Of a DNA stretch of 64,000 bases, positions 1 to 11,080 are shown piece by piece. The translations under genes and the position numbers were made by a program. The stretch is from Acidobacteriota bacterium (GTDB lineage Bacteria; Acidobacteriota; Vicinamibacteria; Vicinamibacterales; CAVVIG01): NCBI GenBank assembly GCA_016195265.1, contig JACPZW010000005.1, positions 42,486-106,485 of the forward strand. The letters run 5' to 3'. The stretch's first letter is position 1; every line of letters begins with the position of its first letter. Under the pieces are notes generated by a model. It was not told the origin of the DNA. It did not search any database and worked only from the letters and a program-made list of their open reading frames with translations.

Positions 1-90
1 CGCGGGAACGCCAGGTCGAGCATTTGGCGAGGATGACCCCCTGCCGACCGGTGACGCGCCGGAGAATTGCCGGCTAACTTGTCAGTAGAG

Positions 91-166
91 TGGTGGCGAG
101 GGACAGAATCGAACTGTCGACACTACGATTTTCAGTCGTATGCTCTACCAACTGAGCTACCTCGCC
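91..166 (-). tRNA. tRNA-Phe (GAA)
   Basis: A complete cloverleaf reads on the minus strand. The 7-bp acceptor stem is GGCGAGG/CCTCGCC. The anticodon stem TACGA/TCGTA closes the loop CTGAAAA, which puts GAA at positions 34-36. The T-arm loop is TTCGATT, the discriminator is A and the 3' CCA is encoded. The length is 76 nt. Confidence 0.97.
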
Positions 167-199
167 ACGGCCGGAATTCAGTGCTCGGGCAGAATCCCG

Positions 200-205
200 A
201 TTCTA
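200..205 (-). promoter_or_regulatory. possible -10 box for tRNA-Phe
   Basis: TAGAAT on the minus strand lies about 34 nt upstream of the mature tRNA 5' end. No convincing -35 was found at the right distance. The same -10 hexamer is used by the much better recA promoter in this window. Confidence 0.3.
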
Positions 206-242
206 GCACGCGCCATCCCGGCCGTTCCAGATCACTCGGGCG

Positions 243-1299
243 TTAGAGCAGTCCGCGGTTCTTCAGTCGGATAAGTTCCTCGGCATCCGTGGGCTTGTAG
301 CCGCGGGCGCGCGCGTGGCTCACGAAGCCCGGCGTGACGCCGTGGTCGCGCAGCCGGACGATCTGCTCGAGCGTCAGGTCCTTCAGGCCGACCTGCTTCA
401 TGTCGGCGATGTAGTCGGCCGACACGCCATGGTCTTTCGTGCGGACGGCCTCTTCGAGCGAAACGTTCTTGAAGCCCTGCGCCACGAGCTCTTTCATGTA
501 GGTGGACGTGACGCCGTGATCGCGCAGCCGCACGAAGCCGTCCAGGGTAGAAACCGTCGGTCCGAGGCCGCGCACCTCCTGAACGAATTGCGCGGTGACC
601 CCGTGATCCTTCGCGCGGACGAGCTCCTCAATCGACGCGTCCTTGAAGCCGGCCTTGCGCATGTCCTGGACGTAGGCCACCCGTGACGCCGTGGTCGCGC
701 GTCCGGACGAAGTCATCGAGCGTCGCCGCGCGATAGCCTTCCGCCTTCATCGCTCTTATGTAATCAATAGTCACGCCGTGGTTCCTTGCGCGCCGGACCT
801 GCTCGAGCGTCAGCTTGTCGTAGCCCTCGGCCTTCAGCGCGATGATGAACTTCGGGCCGACATCCTGAACGGCGAACTGATAGCGCTGCCAGATGGGAAT
901 GTCCTCGGTGTACCCGAGCCGTCGCATCTCGGCGGTGAACTCGGCGCGCGGCGTGAACGTGAACAACCCGGCACCGCGCCCGTCGCGGAAGGAGCCCTCG
1001 AACGCGAGCATGCCAGCCTCGCGGCGCAGCTCGAACTTCACGTTGGTAGCGGAGAGATGGTCGTCGTTCGGCGGGAGCCCGGCGATCTGGTCGAGGTCGA
1101 AGCTCTGCCCCATGCTCCAGCCGCCGTTCCAGTCGCCGGAACGGTCGCGATCGGGCGGGGGATCGGTGCGGAGCTGGACGAACGCCTTACCGGTGCGGAG
1201 CTCCACGGTCCAGGTGCCCTGAACGGTGGTCTGGGCGGCAACCGGGGCGGCGATGGCCACCGCGGCCAGAAGCGTTGGAATGCTGAGGCGAGAAAACAT
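243..1299 (-). pseudogene. secreted 29-residue-repeat protein, interrupted by a frameshift
   Basis: Two overlapping minus-strand frames (628-1299 and 243-716) make one protein. It starts with a signal peptide (positive N-terminus, Leu/Ala core, AAPVAAQ cleavage region). A beta-rich segment of about 110 residues follows, then about seven tandem 29-residue repeats with the signature RxRDHGVT followed by an aromatic residue. The repeat register breaks after RTRDHGVT in the upstream frame and resumes with VAYVQDM in the downstream frame. Removing one C from the CCC run at 680-682 restores a continuous frame. Similar DHGV repeats occur in acidobacterial and Bacteroidetes proteins near M56/BlaR-type peptidases (family memory, not searched). 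Function is unknown. The break may be a real mutation or a sequencing error. Confidence 0.75.
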
Positions 1300-1362
1300 C
1301 GGCCCTCCTGTCTAACTACAGCTTTCGGCTTAGATAGACGAGGAGGGCCGTAGGTTGATCGC

Positions 1363-1382
1363 GGGCCGAGCAAGCTCGGCCC
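1363..1382. repeat. short palindrome (GTAGGGGCC family) after recA
   Basis: GGGCCGAGC and GCTCGGCCC form a perfect 9-bp stem around AA, followed by CCTAC. The same GTAGGGGCCGA core recurs at 30642-30701 inside metG. It sits just downstream of the recA stop and could act as a terminator stem, although there is no U-tract. Confidence 0.6.
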
Positions 1383-1392
1383 CTACACAGCC

Positions 1393-2457
1393 TTACGAGA
1401 CAGCGGCCGGCTCGGTCTCGCGGAGCATGCCCAGCTCGCGCCGGACGCGCTCTTCGATGGCCTTGTAGATCTCCGGGTTGTCCTTGAGAAACTGCTTCGA
1501 GTTCTCGCGGCCCTGGCCGAGCCGCTCGCCGCCGTAGGCGAACCACGCGCCGCTCTTCTCGACGATGCGCTTGTCGACCGCGAGGTCCAGCAGATCGCCC
1601 GTCTTCGAGATGCCCTCGCCGTACATGACGTCGAACTCCGCCTCGCGGAACGGCGGCGCGACCTTGTTCTTCACAATCTTGACCCGCGTCCGGCCGCCGA
1701 CCACGACGTCGCCGTCCTTGATGCTGGCGATGCGGCGGATGTCCATTCGCACCGACGAGTAGAACTTCAGCGCGCGGCCGCCGGTCGTCGTTTCCGGGTT
1801 GCCGAACATGACGCCGATCTTTTCGCGGAGCTGGTTGATGAAGATGAGGCACGTCTTCGACTTCGAAACGGCGCCGGTCAGCTTCCGCAGCGCCTGCGAC
1901 ATCAGGCGCGCCTGCAGACCCATCTGCGCTTCACCCATCTCGCCTTCGATTTCCGCCTTCGGCACGAGCGCCGCGACCGAGTCCACCACGACGACGTCGA
2001 CGCCGTTCGAGCGGATGAGGACCTCGACGATCTCGAGCGCCTGCTCGCCGTTGTCCGGCTGCGATACGAGCAGGTTCTCGATATCGACGCCGAGCTTCTG
2101 CGCATACGCGGCGTCGAGCGCGTGCTCGGCGTCCACGAACGCGGCCATCCCGCCGAGCTTCTGGGCTTCGGCGATCACCTGAAGGGCGAGCGTCGTCTTG
2201 CCCGACGATTCCGGTCCGAAGATTTCGACGACGCGTCCGCGCGGCACGCCGCCGACGCCGAGCGCGTAGTCGATGCTGATGGCGCCGGTCGGAATGAAGT
2301 CGATCGGCTGAATCGCGCCTTTCTGGCCGAGGCGCATGATGGAGCCTTTGCCAAACTGCTTTTCGATCTGGCCGACGGCCAGCTCGACGGCCTTGAGGCG
2401 CTCGCGGTCCTGGCGTTCGTCACGGTCGTTTCTGTCGGTACGCTCAATGGGCGGCAT
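1393..2457 (-). CDS. recA: recombinase RecA
   Basis: RecA forms ATP-dependent filaments on single-stranded DNA, drives strand exchange and activates LexA-type autocleavage. The 354-residue product has the usual RecA length. The Walker A motif GPESSGKT is near residue 81, followed by the DAEHALD segment, [14 protein letters not shown], the L2-region motif [19 protein letters not shown] and a C-terminal domain with the KGD-type DNA-binding region. The ATG is preceded by GGAGG about 8 nt upstream, and a strong sigma-70 promoter lies just beyond it, so the gene is probably monocistronic. The N-terminus has a charged extension of about 20 residues, common outside proteobacteria. Identification is secure. 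Confidence 0.98.
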   Translation of the reverse strand: MPPIERTDRNDRDERQDRERLKAVELAVGQIEKQFGKGSIMRLGQKGAIQPIDFIPTGAISIDYALGVGGVPRGRVVEIFGPESSGKTTLALQVIAEAQKLGGMAAFVDAEHALDAAYAQKLGVDIENLLVSQPDNGEQALEIVEVLIRSNGVDVVVVDSVAALVPKAEIEGEMGEAQMGLQARLMSQALRKLTGAVSKSKTCLIFINQLREKIGVMFGNPETTTGGRALKFYSSVRMDIRRIASIKDGDVVVGGRTRVKIVKNKVAPPFREAEFDVMYGEGISKTGDLLDLAVDKRIVEKSGAWFAYGGERLGQGRENSKQFLKDNPEIYKAIEERVRRELGMLRETEPAAVS

Positions 2458-2483
2458 GCTGTGAATCCTCCGGAAGTCGAGAC

Positions 2484-2512
2484 ATTCTAGAAACGTGCCG
2501 AGCGAAAGTCAA
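2484..2512 (-). promoter_or_regulatory. recA sigma-70 promoter
   Basis: The minus strand carries TTGACT (2507-2512), a 17-bp spacer and TAGAAT (2484-2489), giving a predicted start about 20 nt before the recA ATG. Farther upstream, ACAA-N5-TTGT at 2551-2563 is a small inverted repeat that could bind a regulator. It is not a known LexA box. Confidence 0.75.
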
Positions 2513-2626
2513 GGGCAATTCTGGGCAGTGATATCCGGAAACTATTGTGAACAAGCTATTTGTAAAGTAGTGGACTTTCGCCCCAGTAAACGATGGGTGG
2601 CAGAATCTGCAATCATCTGAGGGTCG

Positions 2627-3223
2627 ATGCCTAGCCCAATTGGCCATGCGCTCGCCGGTGTCGCCGCCGCATGGACCGCCGATCTGGTTCCCGGCCGCCG
2701 GGCCTGGCGCGCCGCGCCGGCGGCGTCGTCGCTCTACGAGCGCGCCGGCGGCGGACTGACGCTCGCGTGCGCGGCCCTCGCCGTCGCGCCGGATCTCGAC
2801 CTGTTGTTCGGCGGGCACCGGACAGTGACGCACAGCATTGGCGCGCTGATTTTCGTCGCGCTGTTTGCCGCGGCCATGGCGGCGAATGCGGGCCTGCCGA
2901 TCGCGCGCGTCGCGCTGATGTGCGCCGCCGCGTACGGTTCGCACCTGCTCCTTGACTGGCTTGGCGCCGACGCGCGGCCGCCGTTCGGGATCCAGGCGCT
3001 CTGGCCGTTCGATCGCGGCTGGTACATCTCGAGCCTCGCCGTGTTCCGCAAGACCGTACGCTTTCTGTTTCCGCCCGACGTCGTCGTGCGGGAAAACGCG
3101 TGGACGATCGCGCGTGAGATTGCGATCCTCGGACCGATCGTCGCGGCGCTATGGCGAGTACGAGTAAAAGCCCTGGCCAGACTTGCGGCCCAGGCGTCCC
3201 GCCGCCACCATCCGCCGCAGTAG
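2627..3223 (+). CDS. DUF457/YdjM-type membrane-bound metal-dependent hydrolase
   Basis: The 198-residue protein starts [11 protein letters not shown] and has [18 protein letters not shown], the histidine/aspartate signature of the YdjM (LexA-regulated, DUF457) family of putative membrane-bound metal-dependent hydrolases. Later it has [11 protein letters not shown]. About four hydrophobic segments span the Ala-rich middle and C-terminus. It is divergent from recA, and in E. coli ydjM is an SOS gene, so the adjacency may be meaningful. Its last 75 bases overlap the 3' end of the convergent dehydrogenase gene. Substrate is unknown. Confidence 0.8.
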   Translation: MPSPIGHALAGVAAAWTADLVPGRRAWRAAPAASSLYERAGGGLTLACAALAVAPDLDLLFGGHRTVTHSIGALIFVALFAAAMAANAGLPIARVALMCAAAYGSHLLLDWLGADARPPFGIQALWPFDRGWYISSLAVFRKTVRFLFPPDVVVRENAWTIAREIAILGPIVAALWRVRVKALARLAAQASRRHHPPQ

Positions 3224-4000
3224 GGGACACGGCCGGTACTTCGGATCGCCGAGGCCGTCGTGGAGCACGTTCAGGATCGCGAGGCAGACGTCGAGGCCGA
3301 TGAAATCCGCCAGCGTCAGCGGGCCCATCGGATGATTCATCCCGAGCTTCATCACCGCGTCGATGGCCTCCGGCGTGCCGACGCCTTCCATCACCGCGAA
3401 GATCGCCTCGTTGATCATCGGCATCAGAATGCGATTGGCGATGAAACCGGGATAGTCGGCGGCCTCGACCGGCGTCTTGCCCAGCCTCACGCACAAGTCC
3501 GACGCGATGCGCATCGAGCCGGTTGACGTCTGCTGACCGCGGATCATCTCGACGAGCGGCATCAGCGGCACCGGGTTCATGAAGTGCATGCCCAGGACTT
3601 TCTCGGGCCGCCGCGTAGCGGCGCCGAGCGCGGTGATCGAAATGGATGACGTGTTGGACGAGAGAATCACGTCAGGCCGTGTGATCGTGTCGAGCGACGC
3701 GAAGAGCGCGCGCTTCGCGTCCGCATTCTCGACGATCGCTTCGACGACGTGGTCGGCCGCCGAGAGGCAATCGACGGCGGTGGCCGTCGAGAGCCGGCCG
3801 AGCGCGGCATCGCGATCCACGGCGGTCAGCGTGCCCTTCTCGACGAATTTGGCGAGGCTCTTTTCGATCGTCGCGCGGGCGCGGTCGAGCAGCGGCGGGG
3901 CGACGTCCACGAGGCAGACTGAAAATCCCGATTGCGCGAACACCTGCGCGATGCCGCTACCCATGGTGCCCGCGCCAATGACGCCGACCGTCTTGATCAT
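3149..4000 (-). CDS. 3-hydroxybutyryl-CoA dehydrogenase
   Basis: This soluble NAD(P)-dependent enzyme interconverts 3-hydroxyacyl-CoA and 3-ketoacyl-CoA in fatty-acid/butanoate metabolism. The 283-residue length matches Hbd/PaaH proteins. A Rossmann motif [13 protein letters not shown] lies at the N-terminus, then [10 protein letters not shown], the catalytic-histidine segment [15 protein letters not shown], and [18 protein letters not shown] followed by the C-terminal helical domain ending in [11 protein letters not shown]. The start was placed at MIKTVGVIG because upstream codons in the same frame overlap the thiolase gene and look like shadow sequence. It lies 2 nt after the thiolase stop, so the two are translationally coupled and perform consecutive steps. 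The 3' end overlaps the DUF457 gene. Confidence 0.95.
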   Translation of the reverse strand: MIKTVGVIGAGTMGSGIAQVFAQSGFSVCLVDVAPPLLDRARATIEKSLAKFVEKGTLTAVDRDAALGRLSTATAVDCLSAADHVVEAIVENADAKRALFASLDTITRPDVILSSNTSSISITALGAATRRPEKVLGMHFMNPVPLMPLVEMIRGQQTSTGSMRIASDLCVRLGKTPVEAADYPGFIANRILMPMINEAIFAVMEGVGTPEAIDAVMKLGMNHPMGPLTLADFIGLDVCLAILNVLHDGLGDPKYRPCPLLRRMVAAGRLGRKSGQGFYSYSP

Positions 4001-4002
4001 GG

Positions 4003-5184
4003 TCAGAGTCGCTCGACCGCGAGGGCCACGCCGTTGCCGCCGCCGAGGCAGAGCGTGGCGATGCCGCGCTTCAGGTTGCGCCGCCTCAGCGCGTAGATGA
4101 GCGTGGTCAGGACGCGCGAGCCGCTCGAGCCGATCGCGTGGCCGAGCGCGACGGCGCCGCCGTGGACGTTCACCTTCTCCTGATCGATGCCCAGTTCGTG
4201 AAGCACGGCGACGGCCTGCACCGCGAACGCCTCGTTCAGCTCGAAGAGATCCACGTCGGCCAGCTTCCAGCCGACCTTCGCGCTGAGCCGGCGCACGGCT
4301 TCGACCGGCGTCATCAGCACGAACTTCGGCGCGAGACCGCTGGTCGCTTGCCCGACGATCCGGACAAGCGGCGACAGGCCCAGCACCTTCGCGCGGTCGG
4401 CGGACATCACCACCAGCGCCGACGCGCCGTCGTTGACGCCGGGCGCATTGCCCGCCGTGACGCTGCCGTCTTTCGTGAAGGCCGGTTTCAACGCCGCGAG
4501 CGACTCGACGGTCGTGTCGGCGCGGACCGGCTCGTCCCGATCGACGACGATCGGGTCGCCTTTCTTCTGCGCGATCGAGATCGGCAGCAGTTCGTCGCGA
4601 AACGCGCCTTCCGCAGTCGCCCGCGCCGCCTTGCGATGACTGTTGGCGGCGTACTCGTCCTGCGCCGCGCGGCTCACGTGGTAATGCTCCGCGACGACTT
4701 CGCCGGAGTTGCCCATGTGGCAGTCTTCGAACGCGCACCACAGGCCGTCGTTGATCATTGAGTCGACCATCGTCGCGTGGCCCATCCGCAGACCGTCGCG
4801 CACGCGCGGCAATACGTAGGGGCAGTTGCTCATCGACTCCATCCCGCCGGCCACGGCGACCTCGATGTCGCCCGCGCGGATGCCCTGGTCCGCGAGCATC
4901 ACGGCCTTCAGTCCCGAGCCGCAGACTTTATTAATGGTGAGCGCGGCGACGTGGTCGGGCAGCCCGCCGCCGAGCGCCGCCTGGCGCGCCGGATTCTGTC
5001 CCTGGCCCGCCGACACGACGTTGCCCATGACACACTCGTCGACGATCGCGGGATCGATGCCCGCGCGCCGCACCGCCTCGGCGACGACCTGCGCGCCGAG
5101 TTGCATCGCGGTGTACCCCTTGAGCGCGCCGAGAAACTTCCCCGTGGGCGTGCGGACCGCGCTGACGATGACGGATTCGGTCAT
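4003..5184 (-). CDS. acetyl-CoA C-acetyltransferase (thiolase)
   Basis: The 393-residue thiolase condenses or cleaves acyl-CoA units. Visible motifs are the nucleophile segment [11 protein letters not shown] (near residue 89), [40 protein letters not shown], the [14 protein letters not shown] histidine motif and [13 protein letters not shown] with the second catalytic cysteine. It is first in a two-gene unit with the 3-hydroxyacyl-CoA dehydrogenase, suggesting acetoacetyl-CoA or butanoate metabolism or beta-oxidation. It resembles biosynthetic AtoB/ThlA types; degradative FadA activity cannot be excluded. Confidence 0.96.
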   Translation of the reverse strand: MTESVIVSAVRTPTGKFLGALKGYTAMQLGAQVVAEAVRRAGIDPAIVDECVMGNVVSAGQGQNPARQAALGGGLPDHVAALTINKVCGSGLKAVMLADQGIRAGDIEVAVAGGMESMSNCPYVLPRVRDGLRMGHATMVDSMINDGLWCAFEDCHMGNSGEVVAEHYHVSRAAQDEYAANSHRKAARATAEGAFRDELLPISIAQKKGDPIVVDRDEPVRADTTVESLAALKPAFTKDGSVTAGNAPGVNDGASALVVMSADRAKVLGLSPLVRIVGQATSGLAPKFVLMTPVEAVRRLSAKVGWKLADVDLFELNEAFAVQAVAVLHELGIDQEKVNVHGGAVALGHAIGSSGSRVLTTLIYALRRRNLKRGIATLCLGGGNGVALAVERL

Positions 5185-5193
5185 GGTGATGGA

Positions 5194-5225
5194 GATTTCA
5201 GATTTCAGAAGTCAGATTTCAGATT
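5194..5225. repeat. short direct repeat ATTTCAGA
   Basis: Three near-identical ATTTCAGA units fill the gap between the thiolase and DciA-like genes and run into the DciA stop region. This is one of several low-complexity intergenic repeat families in the window. Confidence 0.6.
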
Positions 5226-5520
5226 GGGGAGGCTTTACGTTCGGGTTGACGCGGACTTCGACGCGCTGGATCGCGTCGGCGCCCAGCAGCGGCGCCAGCC
5301 GGCCCATGATGATCCGGCTCGATCGCTGGATCTCGCGCGACCACTGCGCGCTCGACGCATCGACAAACAGCACGCCGCGTTCGAGCTTGACGGCCGTGGC
5401 GCGCGCGAGCGCCGGACCGACGACGGTGAGCCACGCGAAGCTCACTTTGCCGTCGGAGAGCGGCGTGGCCGAAAGCAGTTCGATGAGCGCGCCGGAGACC
5501 GCGTGTTGAAGGGGAATCAT
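5212..5520 (-). CDS. DUF721/DciA-like protein
   Basis: The product of about 102 residues belongs to DUF721, whose best known member DciA helps load the replicative helicase in bacteria lacking DnaC/DnaI. The recognisable core is FAWLTVVGPALARATAVKL, then GVLFVDASSAQWSREIQ and a hydrophobic helix ending in PLLGA. The ATG at 5520 is preferred over the TTG at 5538. A -10-like TAGAAT (5539-5544, minus strand) would start transcription near 5532, downstream of that TTG. It is divergent from maf. Direct evidence for helicase loading is absent. Confidence 0.75.
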   Translation of the reverse strand: MIPLQHAVSGALIELLSATPLSDGKVSFAWLTVVGPALARATAVKLERGVLFVDASSAQWSREIQRSSRIIMGRLAPLLGADAIQRVEVRVNPNVKPPQSEI

Positions 5521-5546
5521 GAGGGAACTAGGATCCAAATTCTAAC

Positions 5547-6173
5547 ATGCGATTGATCCTCGCCTCGGCATCGCCGCGCCGCGCCGACCTGCTGCGTGCC
5601 GCCGGATTCTCGTTCGAAACGATCGTGACCGATGTAGACGAGCATCAGCGGCCCGGCGAAACACCTTCGGACTACGTGCGGCGGCTTGCGGCGGCGAAGT
5701 CCGCTGCCGCGCTGGCGATCCTGACGGATCCGGCTGAAGCTCGACGCGACGGAGACGACTGCGGCGCCGCGACCTTCGGCGCCAGAGGGACCGATCAACT
5801 CATCATCCTGGGCGCGGACACGTCGGTCATCGTTGACGGCGAGGTGCTGGGCAAACCGCAAGACGCCGCCGAGGCTGCGGCGATGCTGCGGCGGCTGTCG
5901 GGGCGGACGCACAAGGTCCTGACGGGAATCAGTTTGCGAACTCCGGCGTCTGAAGTGGGAGTGGTCGAGGCCACGACGGTGTCGTTCGCGCCGCTGTCCG
6001 ACGCCGAGGTCGCGGGGTACGTGGGGAGCGGCGAAGGCCAGGACAAGGCGGGCGCGTATGCGATCCAGGGCCTGGCCTCGCGATTCGCTTCCATAATTCG
6101 AGGTTCATATTCGAATGTGGTGGGCCTCCCGATGGAAGCGGTAGCCGCGTTACTGCCGGAAATTCGGCAGTAA
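5547..6173 (+). CDS. maf: Maf-family nucleoside triphosphate pyrophosphatase
   Basis: Maf/YhdE proteins hydrolyse dTTP, UTP or modified nucleotides to monophosphates. The 208-residue protein opens with LILASASPRRADLLR, the family signature, followed by LGADTSVIVDGEVLGKP, the SGRTHKVLTG motif and DKAGAYAIQGLASRF. It carries an extra segment of about 20 residues before the ILGADT strand (around residues 62-85), which is Arg/Asp/Gly-rich and absent from typical members. It lies divergently from the DciA-like gene and upstream of the ccm promoter. Specificity for dTTP/UTP is inferred from the family. Confidence 0.93.
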   Translation: MRLILASASPRRADLLRAAGFSFETIVTDVDEHQRPGETPSDYVRRLAAAKSAAALAILTDPAEARRDGDDCGAATFGARGTDQLIILGADTSVIVDGEVLGKPQDAAEAAAMLRRLSGRTHKVLTGISLRTPASEVGVVEATTVSFAPLSDAEVAGYVGSGEGQDKAGAYAIQGLASRFASIIRGSYSNVVGLPMEAVAALLPEIRQ

Positions 6174-6220
6174 TGGACTGGCGAGGGCCGATTCCTGGCG
6201 TTTTCGGAAGGCACCGGTCC

Positions 6221-6249
6221 TTGCATCCAGAACGCAACAGGGCTATTCT
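6221..6249 (+). promoter_or_regulatory. promoter of the ccm operon
   Basis: TTGCAT (6221-6226), a 17-bp spacer and TATTCT (6244-6249) lie 26 nt before the ccmE ATG. A GGAAG ribosome site is at about 6266. This is the only good promoter seen before the nine-gene run. Confidence 0.55.
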
Positions 6250-6275
6250 GACGTGAGCCTTTCCCGGAAGTCCTT

Positions 6276-6713
6276 ATGACACATCGATATATCAAGATCG
6301 GCGCCACGGTTCTGGTTCTTGGCCTGGCTTTTTCGGGCATGCTCTGGAGCACGCTCCGCGAGGGCACGGAGTATTTCAAGAACGTCGACGAGGTCATCGC
6401 CAACCAGGATGCGTGGCATGGCAAGAAACTGCAACTGCACGGCTACGTCGTGCCAGGCACTTGGGTGAAGAACACCAAGTCGCTCGAATACAGATTCAAG
6501 GTGCAGAACAACCCGGCACGCCAGGACGCAACGGGCGGAATCGTGGAAGCGTCGTACACCGGCATTCTGCCCGACACGTTCAAGGACGAAGCGGAAGTCG
6601 TGTTGAAGGGGCAGTTCGGGCCGAACGGATTCCAGGTCGAGAAAGACGGCGTCATGGCCAAGTGCCCTTCCAAGTACGAGGCGGCGAGTAAATCCGCGTC
6701 ATCCGGCTCGTAG
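6276..6713 (+). CDS. ccmE: cytochrome c maturation haem chaperone CcmE (CxxxY type)
   Basis: CcmE receives haem from CcmC on the periplasmic face and hands it to CcmF/H. The 145-residue protein has one N-terminal membrane anchor (residues 8-25) and an OB-fold domain with HGKKLQLHGYVVPGT and VEASYTGILPDTFKD. The usual haem-binding histidine motif HDENY is absent. At the same place stands MAKCPSKYEA, with Cys130 and Tyr134. This matches the CxxxY variant known from some archaea and sulfate reducers, where cysteine binds haem. It is first in the ccm operon, 9 nt before ccmF. Confidence 0.93.
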   Translation: MTHRYIKIGATVLVLGLAFSGMLWSTLREGTEYFKNVDEVIANQDAWHGKKLQLHGYVVPGTWVKNTKSLEYRFKVQNNPARQDATGGIVEASYTGILPDTFKDEAEVVLKGQFGPNGFQVEKDGVMAKCPSKYEAASKSASSGS

Positions 6714-6722
6714 GGCGAATTC

Positions 6723-9192
<2,470 letters not shown>

Positions 9193-9215
<23 letters not shown>

Positions 9216-9774
9216 GAAGGTCCGCCTGAAGGCGGACGCCACGTCAGGCCTCCAACCCTGGCAATTCTTCGTCCTCGCCGCGCTCGGCTGCGCGACGGCC
9301 GTCACGTTCATCGCGCGCGGCCAGGGCGCGACCGCCATCGTGCTGCTCAGCGTGCTCATCGCCACCGCGGCGCTCATCGGCATGGCGGCGCTGCGCGCGC
9401 TGCAACCGCTCGTCTCGCCCGACGACGATCGGACGGTGATGATCGGCGAGCGGACGCGTGCGGCGCTCGAGCGGGAAAAGATGCTCGCGCTGCGGTCGAT
9501 CAAGGAACTCGAGTTCGATCGCGCAATGGGGAGGCTCTCCGACGCCGACTGGCAGGAGATGTCAAGCCGCCTTCGCGTGCGCGCCGCGCGCCTGATGCGG
9601 CAGCTTGACGCCGGGACCGGCTATCGCGAGCAGATCGAGAAGGACCTCGGCAAACGCCTCGGCGGTCAGACGGCCGCGCCAGCGAAATCCGCGGCGGACC
9701 GCGCGTGCGCCGCGTGCGCGACCATCAATGATCACGACGCCCGTTTCTGCAAGAGCTGCGGGGCGAAGCTGTGA
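9193..9774 (+). CDS. CcmI-like membrane protein with C-terminal zinc ribbon
   Basis: The 193-residue protein has two adjacent membrane helices (about 20-65), then a cytoplasmic coiled coil with RSIKELEFDRAMGRLSDADW, which resembles the N-terminal part of CcmI. It ends in a zinc ribbon CAACATINDHDARFCKSCG. The start at MSSETSIEKV overlaps the ccmF end; the first ten or so codons, giving VRLKAD, come from a palindromic repeat (9220-9237). Its position inside the ccm operon suggests a role in apocytochrome handling or complex assembly, but only the helix-coil similarity supports that. Confidence 0.75.
9220..9237. repeat. palindrome GTCCGCCTGAAGGCGGAC inside a CDS
   Basis: This 18-base palindrome lies at the 5' end of the zinc-ribbon gene and encodes VRLKAD. 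An identical copy is at 23133-23150 at the 3' end of ttcA. Confidence 0.85.
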
Positions 9775-11078
9775 ACCGCCACCACGTGTTACCACAGAGG
9801 ACACGGAGGACACGGGGAAGAAAACCCCTAGGGATCTTCCTCTGTGTCCTCTGTGTCCTCCGTGGTACTTCTTCAGGGGCGCAGCCCCAGTCCCAATTCC
9901 AGATGCCCGACGTGAAACAGATGTCGGGGATTCCGCGTCCCGTGACCGACCTTCCCAACGGCGCGATCTCGGTGCGGCTGATTCGCGGCGACCTGTCGAA
10001 CAACATCCCGAATCATCCCGTGGAACTGCGGGCCGGCGGCAAGGTTCAGACGCAGAAGACCGACGAGAGCGGGCGCGCGCAGTTTTCGGGCATCGCGGCG
10101 GGGACGACGGTCAAGGCCTCGACCACGGTTGACGGCGAGTACCTCGAGTCGCAGGAATTTCCCGTTCCCGGTGACGGCGGTGTGCGCCTGATGCTGGTGG
10201 CGACGGACAAGACGAAAGGTCCGGCGACGTCGCCCGAGGCGGCGCCCATCAACGGGACCGTGGTGATCGGCAACCAGTCCCGCATCGTGATCGAGCCGGG
10301 CGACGAAGGGATCAACGTCTTCTACTTGCTCGACGTCGATAACACGGCGCGCGCGCCGGTGAACACGCCCGCGCCGTTCGTGCTCGACGTGCCCAGCGAG
10401 GCGACCGGGACCACGGTCATGGAAGGCTCGTCGCCGAAGGCGACGGTGAAAGGCACACAGCTCACGGTGGAGCGGCCGTTCGCGCCGGGCCACACGTTCG
10501 CGCAGGTGGCGTTCCGGTTGCCGCTGAGCGGCGGCACGATCGAGCTGCGGCAGACGTTTCCGGCGGACCTCGAGCAGGTGCAGGTCGTCGTCAGGAAGGT
10601 GGGCGAGACGACGCTGAAGTCCGCGCAGTTGACGGAGGTCCGCGACGTGCCCGCCGAAGGCGACATGTTCATCGCCGGGACGGGCGGGAAGGTGGCGGCG
10701 GGACAGCCGATCACGCTGACCGTGAGCGGGTTTCCGCACCACAGCAACGCACCGCGCGCCATTGCGCTCGCGCTGGCGGGCGCGATCGCGCTGATTGGCG
10801 TGTGGGCGGGGAGCCGGCGGGACGATGACTCCGCGAGCCGCGCGGCCGAGCGCAAGCGGCTCATCGCGCGACGCGAGAAGCTCTTCCAGGGTCTGGTGCG
10901 CCTCGAGCACGATCAACGGAACGGTCGCGTGGACGAACGGCGCTACGCCACGCGCCGCGAGGAGCTGGTCGCGGCGCTCGAACACGTCTACGGCGCGCTC
11001 GACGACCGCGACGGCGTCCCGGATCCGGCCGGCCGCGCGGGCGTGGCCACGCCCGTCGGCAAGCTCGGGGCGCTCTGA
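9771..11078 (+). CDS. membrane-anchored protein of the ccm operon with a repeat-derived signal peptide
   Basis: The 435-residue product begins with GTG overlapping the previous TGA. Its N-terminus (arginine-rich, then GIFLCVLCVLRG, then SSGAQ) is encoded by a large palindromic repeat and looks like a working signal peptide. The exported part (about 45-325) starts with a carboxypeptidase-regulatory-like fold (NHPVELRAGGKVQT...TDESGRAQFSG) and other beta-rich sequence. A single membrane helix (about 328-346) leads to a cytoplasmic coiled coil LIARREKLFQGLVRLEHDQR, similar in style to the preceding CcmI-like protein. It is unnamed in any family I recognise. Location between ccmF and ccmA suggests a maturation accessory role. 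Confidence 0.75.
   Translation: MNRHHVLPQRTRRTRGRKPLGIFLCVLCVLRGTSSGAQPQSQFQMPDVKQMSGIPRPVTDLPNGAISVRLIRGDLSNNIPNHPVELRAGGKVQTQKTDESGRAQFSGIAAGTTVKASTTVDGEYLESQEFPVPGDGGVRLMLVATDKTKGPATSPEAAPINGTVVIGNQSRIVIEPGDEGINVFYLLDVDNTARAPVNTPAPFVLDVPSEATGTTVMEGSSPKATVKGTQLTVERPFAPGHTFAQVAFRLPLSGGTIELRQTFPADLEQVQVVVRKVGETTLKSAQLTEVRDVPAEGDMFIAGTGGKVAAGQPITLTVSGFPHHSNAPRAIALALAGAIALIGVWAGSRRDDDSASRAAERKRLIARREKLFQGLVRLEHDQRNGRVDERRYATRREELVAALEHVYGALDDRDGVPDPAGRAGVATPVGKLGAL
9790..9867. repeat. large inverted repeat of the GAGGACAC family
   Basis: The left arm 9790-9817 (TACCACAGAGGACACGGAGG and onward) pairs with the right arm 9842-9867, with a few mismatches, around a 24-base loop. A related GGACATCAAGGACACAAAGG element lies at 62260-62286. 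The right arm encodes LCVLCVLRG in the overlapping gene. Confidence 0.8.
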
Positions 11079-11080
11079 GT

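Noticed and set aside
4001..4741. N-terminal extension of the 3-hydroxyacyl-CoA dehydrogenase
   Set aside because: It reads the thiolase gene out of frame and is Arg-rich; the family start MIKTVGVIG is at 4000.
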